From Pseudomonas sp. LS1212 (GTDB taxonomy: Bacteria > Pseudomonadota > Gammaproteobacteria > Pseudomonadales > Pseudomonadaceae), in the NCBI RefSeq assembly GCF_024741815.1, contig NZ_CP102951.1, positions 5,470,001 through 5,534,000 of the forward strand: 64,000 nucleotides of DNA, written 5' to 3'. Made by a program: the position numbers and the translations under genes. A model generated the notes under the pieces. It had not been told where the DNA came from. It saw nothing but the letters and a program-made list of their open reading frames with translations, and did no database searches. Shown here piece by piece: positions 1 to 7,362 of this stretch (its first letter is position 1; each line of letters starts with the position of its first letter).

Positions 1-1
1 T

Positions 2-76
2 TACCTTGAGCCTGGGGCCAATACTTCCGTCGAAGGGATCACCGAGACGGTCAAGAAACGACTTACCGGGTTTTAA
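2..76 (+). CDS. Possible 3' end of an unidentified gene (partial, cut by window edge)
   Basis: An open frame enters from outside the window and ends at a TAA at 74-76. It reads as a plausible soluble C-terminus, YLEPGANTSVEGITETVKKR followed by LTGF. I do not recognise the protein. The segment is only 24 codons, so coding is an inference from its amino-acid composition. It does not resemble SsuE, which in many pseudomonads follows lsfA on this side. Confidence 0.35.
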   Translation, partial: YLEPGANTSVEGITETVKKRLTGF

Positions 77-133
77 ATCGGACTTCTGAATATTAATCGC
101 TCTCAGGCGGTAGCCGATTTATTTTCGCCTGGC

Positions 134-220
134 TGTAGGAGCAGGCTTGCCTGCGATGTTGGCGACGCGGTCTGTCTGTAACACGGCGGTGTTGCCATCG
201 CAGGCAAGCCTGCTCCTACA
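134..220. repeat. REP pair (REPIN-like), GCAGGCTTGCCTGC family
   Basis: A 25-bp arm at 134-158 (starts TGTAGGAGCAGGCTTGCC) is repeated as its perfect reverse complement at 196-220, with a 37-bp spacer. Each arm contains the small palindrome GCAGGCttGCCTGC. This is a typical Pseudomonas extragenic palindromic element, located downstream of the lsfA remnant. The core differs from the GCTGGCaaGCCAGC family seen elsewhere in the window. Confidence 0.85.
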
Positions 221-272
221 CGGGGCAAGCGCCGCAATCCACAATAACGTCGATACCCATGCTCTCAAAAAA

Positions 273-291
273 TGGGCCGTAAAACGGCCCA
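273..291 (-). terminator. Rho-independent terminator of lsfA remnant
   Basis: TGGGCCGT/ACGGCCCA arms with a 3-nt loop; on the minus strand the hairpin is followed by six T. It lies 28 bp past the stop codon of the peroxiredoxin remnant, so the 3' end of that transcription unit is intact. Confidence 0.8.
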
Positions 292-318
292 AAACCCTGC
301 CGAGGCTAAACCGCTTGA

Positions 319-772
319 TCAACGATTCGGCTGCGGCGTCAATCGCAGATAAGGCTTCACCGCCCGATACCCCTTGGGAAAGCGCTGCTGAATCTCGGCC
401 TCGTCCTTGAGCGACGGCACGATCACCACTTCATCACCGTCCTGCCAGTTGGCTGGGGTGGCGACCTTGTGGTTGTCGGTCAGTTGCAGCGAGTCGATGA
501 CCCGTAGAATTTCGTGGAAGTTGCGCCCGGTACTGGCCGGGTAGGTGATGGTCAGGCGGATCTTCTTGTTCGGATCGATCACGAACAGGGAGCGGACTGT
601 CAGGGTGTCGTTGGCGTTGGGATGAATCAGGTCATACAGGTCGGAAACCTTGCGATCGGCGTCGGCCAGGATCGGGAAGTTGACGAGGGTGTCCTGGGTT
701 TCGTTGATGTCTTCGATCCACTTGTGGTGCGAGTCCACCGGGTCTACCGACAGGGCAATGGCCTTGACTCAT
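319..772 (-). pseudogene. lsfA: 1-Cys peroxiredoxin LsfA, internal 5' deletion with frameshift
   Basis: The frame from 768 down to 319 encodes VKAIALSVDPVDSHHKW and onward to the C-terminus of an LsfA/Prx6-type 1-Cys peroxiredoxin, a sulfur-starvation-induced antioxidant enzyme of about 212 residues. The N-terminal 60-odd residues, including the peroxidatic Cys of the PVCTTE motif, are absent. An apparently original translation start remains: AGGAG at 780-784, seven bases, then ATG at 772-770. This ATG runs after five bases (ATGAG) into TCAAGGCC, out of frame with the remaining coding sequence, and a TGA at 771-769 blocks the correct frame. The simplest reading is a deletion of roughly 180-190 bp within the gene. 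A 139-residue product from GTG 738 is possible but would be catalytically dead. Confidence 0.8.
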
Positions 773-891
773 GGTGCGGCTCCTGTGGATGAGTGCTGTG
801 GTGCTCACTGTGCAGGGATCGGGTGCAAATTAAAAAGAATATATATTGATTTATTTAGACCCATAAGGAATATAAAGATACGCACAAAACA

Positions 892-922
892 AAGCCCGCA
901 CTGCAATGCGCCGGGCGGGCTT
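892..922 (-). terminator. Rho-independent terminator of the OprD-family porin gene
   Basis: Arms AAGCCCGC (892-899) and GCGGGCTT (915-922) enclose a 15-nt loop. On the minus strand the stem is followed by TTGTTTTG. It lies 13 bp after the porin stop codon. Confidence 0.8.
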
Positions 923-935
923 GATTTACGGAACC

Positions 936-2258
936 TTAAAGGAGGGGGATGGAGTAGCTGAGGATCAAACGGTTCTCATCTTGATCCTTGGTGTTCGCGA
1001 TATCGCTACGCCACATGGCGTTTTTCCACATAATGCCCAGACCTTTCAGCGAGCCTGACTGTACGACATACGCCAGAGTCAGGTCACGCTCCCACTCAGT
1101 GCGCTCACCGATCGTACTGTCGATATTGTCACCTTTGAGATAGACAACAACTGCGGTAGCGCCTGGCAAACCGACCTTGGCGAAGTCATAACCATAACGC
1201 GCTTGCCAGGTACGCTCACCGGCGCGGCCGAATTTCTGAATTTGCGAGTCAGTGATGGTGTAGTTCGACGAGCCATCGCCCTGGTTCAGCCAAGGGAAAT
1301 CGCTGTCACCATCGCTTACCTGGTAGCCGCCACCGAAGGTGTGGCCCGCGACGCTATAGAGGAACAGGGCACTGTATAGATCGTTGTCGACCTTACCTTT
1401 TGTGACGCCACCGTCGTAGAAGCCCGTGGTGAAATACCGTGGGTCGTTACCATTGGCGCCGTCATCGGAGCTGTTGAAGTAACGCAGATCAGTCTTCAAT
1501 ACACCCGGCCCAATCGACCAGTTGTGCACCAGTCCCAGGAAGTGCTGCTTATAGAAGTCATCCAGGTTGCCGTAGTAGTACTGCAGCAGCAGATCTTTGG
1601 TCAGCTTGTAGTCAGCCCCCGCGTAAAGGAACTTGTTGCTGAACTGGCCGGTGCGGGCATTATTGGCGCCTGCAATGGACATTTCTTCGTCATTGGAGGA
1701 GTTGCGGCCTTTGACATGCTCGATCTGACCACCAATCAAGGTGAGGTCCTTGATCTCGTTCGAAGTGATCTGGCCACCTTCGAACGTCTGCGGCAGCAAG
1801 CGGCCATCGTTGTAGGAAATTACCGGCAGTTTCGGCAGCAATGTGCCGTAACGCAGCTCTGTCTGTGAGAATTTGGCTTTGGCAGTCGCGCCAAGACTGG
1901 AAAAATCACTGACCGCGCGGCCATCACTGTCAGTCGGGAATACGGTACCGCCATAGCTGGCACTGGTTGGGTTGCCATGACGACCTTTACCCGAATCCAG
2001 ACGCACGCCCAACAAGCCAATGGCATCGACACCAAAGCCCACAGGGCCTTGGGTGAATCCCGACGTGTAATCAAGCTGGAAGCCCTGGCCCCACTCCTCT
2101 TGATAGTTGCGGGCCGCACCGTGGTTGCGGTTGTCGTTGTTGATGTAAAAGTTACGCAGCTTCAACGTAGCCTTGCTGTCCTCAATAAAACCAGCAGCAC
2201 CGGCTTGCGTGGCTACTACCCCAACAGCCACGGCAAGAGCCAAGGTGGACTTGTACAT
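936..2258 (-). CDS. OprD-family outer-membrane porin (OprE-like)
   Basis: The 440-residue protein has an N-terminal signal peptide (MYKSTLALAVAVGVVATQAG, cleavage near AGAA/GFIEDS) and the OprD-family start of the mature protein (SKATLKLRNFYIN). Alternating aromatic and charged strands suit an 18-stranded substrate-specific beta-barrel. The length matches the family (about 420-450). It ends in SYSIPLL. GAGGAG lies at the right distance before ATG 2258. The gene sits between the lsfA remnant and tauA, the place of the sulfur-regulated OprE-like porin in other pseudomonads, so uptake of organosulfur compounds or small anions is plausible. The substrate cannot be read from sequence. Confidence 0.9.
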   Translation of the reverse strand: MYKSTLALAVAVGVVATQAGAAGFIEDSKATLKLRNFYINNDNRNHGAARNYQEEWGQGFQLDYTSGFTQGPVGFGVDAIGLLGVRLDSGKGRHGNPTSASYGGTVFPTDSDGRAVSDFSSLGATAKAKFSQTELRYGTLLPKLPVISYNDGRLLPQTFEGGQITSNEIKDLTLIGGQIEHVKGRNSSNDEEMSIAGANNARTGQFSNKFLYAGADYKLTKDLLLQYYYGNLDDFYKQHFLGLVHNWSIGPGVLKTDLRYFNSSDDGANGNDPRYFTTGFYDGGVTKGKVDNDLYSALFLYSVAGHTFGGGYQVSDGDSDFPWLNQGDGSSNYTITDSQIQKFGRAGERTWQARYGYDFAKVGLPGATAVVVYLKGDNIDSTIGERTEWERDLTLAYVVQSGSLKGLGIMWKNAMWRSDIANTKDQDENRLILSYSIPLL

Positions 2259-2694
2259 GTTTCACTCCTCAAGTTTTTTAGTTCTTGTGTTCAATGGCTG
2301 GGGATCTGTCGCCCCCTGGCCGCTGATGGGCGATTAGCACCAAAGTGTGATTGACCAGTCAATCGCGACTGGTCATTTCGAGACTATGGTCTAACGCGCC
2401 GACTCACTGAACACAGGTTAAAGACATTCCAATAAATCCAAAAAGAATTGTTTCTTAGTTTTTAAGATGATTATGGAATAATGAGCGCAACAGCTCAACT
2501 GCCGTGCCAGAGATTTTTTTAATTTCCTTAGGCTCTTAGTAGATTTTTTTTAGATCGATATCGCTGGGAGCCGCCCACCTTCCCTTAAACCGATTAGCTC
2601 CTAAGCTAATTCTAAAAAGTTATTTATTTTCATTTTCTTAGATCATCTAGTCTTCTCGCCAGTCGATCCCGACCGCCTGACAAGGAGTTGCGCC
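2259..2694. promoter_or_regulatory. Divergent control region, porin gene / tauA
   Basis: This 436-bp gene-free stretch separates the divergent porin and tauA genes. It contains a perfect 9-bp inverted repeat (2352-2375, listed separately) on the porin side. From about 2430 to 2645 it is very AT-rich, with several TTCTTAG/CTTAG/CTAAG words, as is usual for CysB-dependent sulfur-starvation promoters. No convincing -35/-10 pair stands out by eye. The tauA start has AAGGAG seven bases upstream. Confidence 0.5.
2352..2375. promoter_or_regulatory. Perfect inverted repeat upstream of porin gene, candidate operator
   Basis: TGACCAGTC (2352-2360), spacer AATCGC, GACTGGTCA (2367-2375). It lies 94 bp upstream of the porin ATG, where a dimeric repressor or activator (for example GntR-type) could bind. 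No T-run follows, so it is not a terminator. The regulator is unknown. Confidence 0.5.
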
Positions 2695-3672
2695 ATGACC
2701 CTGCACACACCGATTCGCCTGCTGGCAGCTCTGTCGCTGGCGGGTGCGAGTTTCTTCAGCCAAGCGGCCGACCTCACCGTTGCCTACCAGACCACCGTCG
2801 ACCCGGCGAAAGTCGCCCAGGCCAACGGCGAGTATGAAAAAGCCAGCAAGGCCAGCATCGACTGGCGCAAATTCGATGGGGGTGCCGAGGTCATCACGGC
2901 GGTTGCTTCAGGCGATGTGCAAATCGGCTACCTGGGTTCCAGCCCCCTGGCCGCAGCAGCCACTCGCAAGCTGCCGGTAGAAACCTTCCTGATCGCCACC
3001 CAGATCGGCGCCGCCGAAGCGCTGGTGGCGCGCAATGGTTCGGGAATCAATACACCTGCGGACCTGATCGGCAAGAAAATCGCCGTACCCTTCGTCTCCA
3101 CCGGCCACTACAGCCTGCTGGCCGCACTCAAGCAGTGGAACATCGACCCTGCGAAAGTCACGATTCTCAACCTCGCCCCACCGGCGATCATCGCCGCCTG
3201 GAAGCGCGGTGATATCGATGCCACTTACGTTTGGGACCCGGCCCTGGGCGTGGCCAAGGAAAACGGCAAGGTCCTGATCACCTCGGGTGAACTGGCCAAG
3301 ACCGGCGCCCCCACCTTCGATGCCTGGATCGTGCGCAAGGACTTCGCCGCCAAGCATCCGGAAATCGTCAAGGCCTTCGCCAAGGTCACCCTCGATGCCT
3401 ACGCCGACTACCGCAAAAACCCACAGGCCTGGCTCGCCGACAAGAGCAACGTCGACAAGCTGGTGAAGCTCTCCGGCGCCAAGGCCAGCGATATCCCCGT
3501 GCTGCTGCAGGGCAACGTCTACCCGCTGGCCAAGGACCAGGTGACGCAACTGGGCGCACCGACGACCCAGGCGATCACCGATACCGCCACCTTCCTGAAG
3601 GAGCAAGGCAAGGTCGATAGCGTGCTGGCGGACTACTCGCCTTACGTCAACGCCACCTTCATCACCCACTGA
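2695..3672 (+). CDS. tauA: Taurine ABC transporter substrate-binding protein
   Basis: The 325-residue periplasmic protein has a signal peptide (MTLHTPIRLLAALSLAGASF, cleavage after SQA) and the TauA/SsuA/NitT fold. Family segments visible are TVAYQTTVDPAKVAQ near residue 30, GDVQIGYLGSSPLAAA near 75-90 and WKRGDIDATYVWDPALG near 165-180. It would capture taurine or related sulfonates and deliver them to TauBC. It is the first gene of a tauA-tauB'-tauD remnant operon: tauB follows after 17 bp but is truncated and the permease tauC is missing. TauA therefore has no cognate membrane partner here and may be an orphan or work with another sulfonate permease. Confidence 0.92.
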   Translation: MTLHTPIRLLAALSLAGASFFSQAADLTVAYQTTVDPAKVAQANGEYEKASKASIDWRKFDGGAEVITAVASGDVQIGYLGSSPLAAAATRKLPVETFLIATQIGAAEALVARNGSGINTPADLIGKKIAVPFVSTGHYSLLAALKQWNIDPAKVTILNLAPPAIIAAWKRGDIDATYVWDPALGVAKENGKVLITSGELAKTGAPTFDAWIVRKDFAAKHPEIVKAFAKVTLDAYADYRKNPQAWLADKSNVDKLVKLSGAKASDIPVLLQGNVYPLAKDQVTQLGAPTTQAITDTATFLKEQGKVDSVLADYSPYVNATFITH

Positions 3673-3689
3673 CGTCGAGAAGCGCAGCC

Positions 3690-4265
3690 ATGGCCCTGTT
3701 ACAACTGGAGCGCATCAGCGCACAGTACCCCGGCGCAACCGCGCCGGTGCTGGCGGACATTTCTCTGAGCCTGGGGCCCCGGCAATTGCTGGTGGCCCTC
3801 GGCCCTTCGGGCAGCGGCAAGACTTCCTTGCTGAACCTGATCGCCGGTTTCGTCGAACCCAGCGCCGGGCGGATCACCCTCGACGGCGTTGCGGTCAAAG
3901 GGCCGAGTGCCGAACGCGGGGTGGTGTTCCAGGACGACGCCCTGCTGCCCTGGCAGGATGTGCTGGCCAACGTCGCCTTCGGCCTGGAACTGGCCGGTGT
4001 GCCGCGCCAGCAACGGGAGCAGCGAGCGAAGGAAATGCTGGCGCTGGTGGACCTGGCGGGTTTCGGCAATCGCCGAATCTGGCAATTGTCTGGCGGGCAG
4101 AAACAGCGCGTGGGCCTGGCCCGCGCCTTGGCGGCCGACCCACGGGTACTGCTGATGGACGAACCCTTCGGTGCGCTCGATGCCTTTACCCGCGAGCAAA
4201 TGCAGGAGCTGTTGCTGCAGGTCTGGCAGCGAAAACTGGTGCCCTGGCATGGCCAGAGTCACTGA
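3690..4265 (+). pseudogene. tauB: TauB'-'TauC deletion fusion (taurine ABC ATPase without its C-terminus)
   Basis: The 191-residue frame begins as a normal TauB ATPase: Walker A GPSGSGKT (residues 38-45), Q-loop FQDD, signature LSGGQ, Walker B VLLMDEPFG (153-161) and D-loop ALDA. It leaves the TauB sequence after VWQR (about residue 181). The last ten residues, KLVPWHGQSH, match the C-terminus of TauC permeases (E. coli TauC ends LTPWHGEVQ). The H-loop (ITHD), about 75 residues of TauB and essentially all of TauC are gone, so roughly 1 kb has been deleted while the two ends stayed in frame. The ATPase cannot complete a hydrolysis site and has no permease. A QR shared by TauB and TauC at the join suggests recombination at a short homology. 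Confidence 0.85.
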
Positions 4266-4290
4266 GCCCGAACCGCCAACGAGACTAATC

Positions 4291-5124
4291 ATGAGCCTGA
4301 CCATCACGCCCCTTAGCCCAGCCCTCGGCGCCCAGATCAGTGGTGTCGACCTGAGTGCCGAGCTGAGCCTGGAACACCGCGACGCCATCGAACAAGCATT
4401 GCTCGAACATCAGGTGCTGTTTTTCCGTGATCAGCCGCTCACTCCACAGCAGCAGGCGCGTTTTGCGGCGCGTTTCGGTGATCTTCACATCCACCCGATC
4501 TATCCGAATGTGCCGGAGCAACCGCAAGTATTGATTCTCGACACGGCCGTGACCGACGTGCGCGACAACGCTGTCTGGCACACCGACGTGACCTTCCTGC
4601 CGACACCGGCCCTCGGCGCGGTGCTGAGCGCCAGGCAGCTTCCGACCTATGGCGGCGACACCTTGTGGGCCAGCGGGATTGCCGCTTATGAAGCGCTCTC
4701 CGAGCCGCTGAAAAAGCTGCTCGAAGGCCTGACCGCGACCCATGACTTCACCAAGTCCTTCCCGCTCGAACGCTTTGGCACCACTGCCCAAGACCTGGCC
4801 CGTTGGGAGCAGACTCGACGCAACAACCCGCCACTGTCACACCCGGTGATCCGTACCCATCCGGTCAGCGGACGCAAGTCACTGTTCGTCAACGAAGGCT
4901 TCACCACCCGCATCAATGAGCTGCACGAAGCTGAGAGCGAGGCAATCCTCAAACTGTTGTTCAGCCATGCCACCCGCCCGGAATTGACCATTCGCTGGCG
5001 CTGGCAGGAGAACGACGTGGCCTTCTGGGATAACCGCGTCACCCAGCATTACGCGGTGGATGACTACCGGCCGCAGCGGCGGGTGATGCACCGGGCGACG
5101 ATATTGGGCGACAGGCCGTTCTAG
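4291..5124 (+). CDS. tauD: Taurine dioxygenase (2-oxoglutarate/Fe(II)-dependent)
   Basis: The 277-residue enzyme oxidises taurine with O2 and 2-oxoglutarate to aminoacetaldehyde and sulfite. The iron-binding facial triad is visible: His97 and Asp99 in AVWHTDVTF, and distal His253 in QHYAVDDY, followed by the 2-oxoglutarate arginine region (RRVMHR). The start at ATG 4291 (MSLTITPLSP) matches the family; a longer frame from 4171 is an artefact overlapping tauB. It lies 25 bp after the TauB'-'TauC fusion stop, where tauD follows tauC in intact operons. The enzyme looks complete, but its substrate importer is broken. Confidence 0.93.
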   Translation: MSLTITPLSPALGAQISGVDLSAELSLEHRDAIEQALLEHQVLFFRDQPLTPQQQARFAARFGDLHIHPIYPNVPEQPQVLILDTAVTDVRDNAVWHTDVTFLPTPALGAVLSARQLPTYGGDTLWASGIAAYEALSEPLKKLLEGLTATHDFTKSFPLERFGTTAQDLARWEQTRRNNPPLSHPVIRTHPVSGRKSLFVNEGFTTRINELHEAESEAILKLLFSHATRPELTIRWRWQENDVAFWDNRVTQHYAVDDYRPQRRVMHRATILGDRPF

Positions 5125-5132
5125 TCGTTACC

Positions 5133-5161
5133 CCTCGTTCCCACGCTGCGTGGGAACGAGG
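5133..5161. repeat. Long inverted repeat / terminator-like hairpin between tauD and BCCT gene
   Basis: The 14-bp arms CCTCGTTCCCACGC (5133-5146) and GCGTGGGAACGAGG (5148-5161) are perfect. It lies between the convergent tauD and BCCT transporter genes and probably ends transcription in both directions, although there is no T-run. The CGTTCCCACGC word is a common dispersed intergenic palindrome in Pseudomonas. Confidence 0.7.
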
Positions 5162-5200
5162 AATCCTGCGCACCAACGGCGGCTTGATCTGACCCTTGCC

Positions 5201-7195
5201 TCAGCGCACCAGATGCAGGAACTGCAAGTGCCGCTCGTACTGGTCGAGGATGTCGTTGATGATCTGCTCCTTGCTGTAGCCGACCAGATCGTAGTCCTGG
5301 CTACCCTCGCTCAGATGCACTTCGGCACGATAGTAACGGCGGTTCTTCAACTCGGGAGTTCCCATGCCGCCACGCGCGAAGGAGGGCGTGAAATAGCCGC
5401 GCATCTGCACTTGATAGATGAACGGGCGCTCCTCGCCATGGCCGACTTCCAGGCTGACGTTATCGTGGTTCAAGTCCTCCTGCGTGGCCACGTTCAGCCC
5501 TTTCTCGGCGAACACCTCGGTCACCTCGGCGATGGCCGGGCGCACCGAGCTTTCCATGAAGCGATAAACCTCATCGCGCGACGGGAAATGCAACGCATGG
5601 CTCAAGCGCTGCCGCCAGCCACCGCGGCCGGAAGCCGAGACCGGCGCCAGCGAATAAAGCTGGGCAATCTGTCGCTGCGATTCCAGGTAGAACGCCTTGT
5701 GCAACCCCCACATCATCGCCAGCAGAATCAGCGAGAACGGCAGCGAGGTCAGCACTACTGCCGATTTCAATGAGTCGATGCTGCCGGCGAACAATAGACC
5801 GCCGGTGACCAGCCCGGTCATCACCCCCCAGAACACGCGCAGCCAGTTCGGCCCGTCCTCATCGGCGCCGCCGCCACGCGCCGACAGGGTCGAGAGCACC
5901 ACGGTGCCGGAGTCGGCCGAGGTCACGAAGAAGACGAAGCTGATCAACACCGTGACGGCGATCACCGTCTTGCTCCAGGGGTAGGTCTCCAGCAGCAGGT
6001 AGAGGGTCATCGAGGGATTATCGATGGCCGATTGGCCCAGCGCGGTCATGCCGTGATTGAGCACTTGATCGAGGGCGCTGTTACCGAAGATCGACATCCA
6101 GGCCAGCGTGAAGCCCAGCGGAATCAGCAACACGCCGAAGACGAACTCGCGAATGGTCCGCCCACGCGAAATACGGGCAATGAACAGACCGACAAAGGGC
6201 GACCAGGCAATCCACCACGCCCAGTAGAACACCGTCCAGTTGCCCAGCCAGTCACCCGGGTCCTTGTAGGCGTAGACATCGAAACTCTTGCTCGGCAAGG
6301 CGCCGAGGTAGTCGCCCAGGTTCTGGATCAAGGTATTGAGCAATTGCTGGGTGGGACCTGCGAACAACACGAACAGCAGCAGCGCGCAGGCCAGCAACAT
6401 GTTGATGTCGGACATCACTCGCACGCCCTTGTCGACCCCGGCGACGGCGACAATGATGGCCGCGCCCATCATCAACGTGATCAGGATCACCTGCACCCAT
6501 TGGGTGTGGGCAATGCCGAACAGGTAGTCCAGGCCGGAATTGAGGTGCAGTACACCAAAGCCCATGTCGGCACCCAGGCCGAAGACAGTGGCGATGATGC
6601 CGAAGCCATCGACCGCATAGCCGATCGGCCCGTTGATGCGTTTGCCAATCAGCGGATACAGGGCCGAACGCAAGGCCAGCGGCAGGTTGTGACGGTAGGC
6701 GAAATACGCCAGGGCCATGCCGACGAAGGCGAACACTCCCCAGCCATGCAAGCCCCAGTGCAGGAACAGCAACTGCATGGCCTGCCGCCCGGCTTCCCGG
6801 GTGCCGGCTTCGCCCTGGGGCGGTTGGAGCATATGGGTCAGCGGCTCGGAAACGCAGAAGAAGAACAAGGTAATGCTGATGCCGGCGGCGAACAGCATGC
6901 CGGCCCACGACAGGTAGCTGAACTCGGGCTCGTCGTGGTCGGCACCGAGCTTGATCTTGCCGTAGCCGGACAAGGCGGTGACCACCACGAAGACCAGGTA
7001 CAGCGTCATCGCCAGCATGTAATACCAGCCGACCGTGTTGGCCGCCCAGTTCTGCGCCGCCAGCAACCATTGCCCGGCGCGCTGCGGCTGGGCGATGACC
7101 ACCAGGCCGAATAACAGGATAAAACTCGCCGAGAAGTAGAACACCGGCGGGTTCATGCCGATCCTGGTGGCGCTTGTTGAGGTAGAGGTATTCAC
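5201..7195 (-). CDS. betT: BCCT-family choline/betaine transporter (BetT-like)
   Basis: The 664-residue protein has 12 predicted membrane helices and the BCCT signature region FYWAWWIAWSPFVGLFIARI with SRGRTIREF. The substrate-cage segment ADMGFGVLHLN is also present. The tail of about 140 residues after the last helix is the length seen in osmoregulated BetT proteins. It would import choline or a related quaternary amine by proton symport. An ATG 13 codons inside (MNPPVFYFSA) is an alternative start. The gene converges on tauD. A long palindrome lies 60 bp upstream (7255-7288). Confidence 0.88.
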   Translation of the reverse strand: MNTSTSTSATRIGMNPPVFYFSASFILLFGLVVIAQPQRAGQWLLAAQNWAANTVGWYYMLAMTLYLVFVVVTALSGYGKIKLGADHDEPEFSYLSWAGMLFAAGISITLFFFCVSEPLTHMLQPPQGEAGTREAGRQAMQLLFLHWGLHGWGVFAFVGMALAYFAYRHNLPLALRSALYPLIGKRINGPIGYAVDGFGIIATVFGLGADMGFGVLHLNSGLDYLFGIAHTQWVQVILITLMMGAAIIVAVAGVDKGVRVMSDINMLLACALLLFVLFAGPTQQLLNTLIQNLGDYLGALPSKSFDVYAYKDPGDWLGNWTVFYWAWWIAWSPFVGLFIARISRGRTIREFVFGVLLIPLGFTLAWMSIFGNSALDQVLNHGMTALGQSAIDNPSMTLYLLLETYPWSKTVIAVTVLISFVFFVTSADSGTVVLSTLSARGGGADEDGPNWLRVFWGVMTGLVTGGLLFAGSIDSLKSAVVLTSLPFSLILLAMMWGLHKAFYLESQRQIAQLYSLAPVSASGRGGWRQRLSHALHFPSRDEVYRFMESSVRPAIAEVTEVFAEKGLNVATQEDLNHDNVSLEVGHGEERPFIYQVQMRGYFTPSFARGGMGTPELKNRRYYRAEVHLSEGSQDYDLVGYSKEQIINDILDQYERHLQFLHLVR

Positions 7196-7254
7196 GTGTT
7201 GAACACCTCGCAGACGAAGGGAAACTCCGGATAGAACAAGATCGGCCTCCTGGC

Positions 7255-7288
7255 GTGCTTAACTTGAACAAGCATTCAAGTTAAGCAC
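7255..7288. promoter_or_regulatory. Perfect 14-bp inverted repeat upstream of BCCT gene, candidate operator
   Basis: GTGCTTAACTTGAA (7255-7268), spacer CAAGCA, TTCAAGTTAAGCAC (7275-7288). It lies 60 bp upstream of the betT-like start. The inner part TTGAA-N6-TTCAA is like a TetR-family (BetI-type) operator. No T-run follows on either strand. Confidence 0.55.
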
Positions 7289-7362
7289 GAATCGGAAGGC
7301 CAAGACCAATCGACGGGATCGCCGGTCGCTCACCGCCGGTCCGCTGGAGTGATGCAAAGCCT

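Noticed and set aside
1..318. ssuE expected downstream of lsfA
   Set aside because: No SsuE-like frame is present in 1-318; only a REP pair, a terminator and a short unrelated C-terminus are seen.
2499..2510. Minus-strand TGGCAC-N5-TTGAG resembling a sigma-54 promoter toward the porin gene
   Set aside because: The -12 element lacks the invariant GC (TTGAG instead of TTGCA) and no activator site is evident; probably chance.
4171..4290. N-terminal extension of TauD back to 4171
   Set aside because: It overlaps the tauB fusion in another frame, has a cysteine-rich non-homologous sequence, and ATG 4291 matches TauD family starts.
6032..7114. Long plus-strand frame (360 codons) opposite the BCCT transporter gene
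   Set aside because: Composition (His/Gln/Gly-rich) is that of an antisense shadow of a GC-rich membrane protein gene; no ribosome site or homologous motif.
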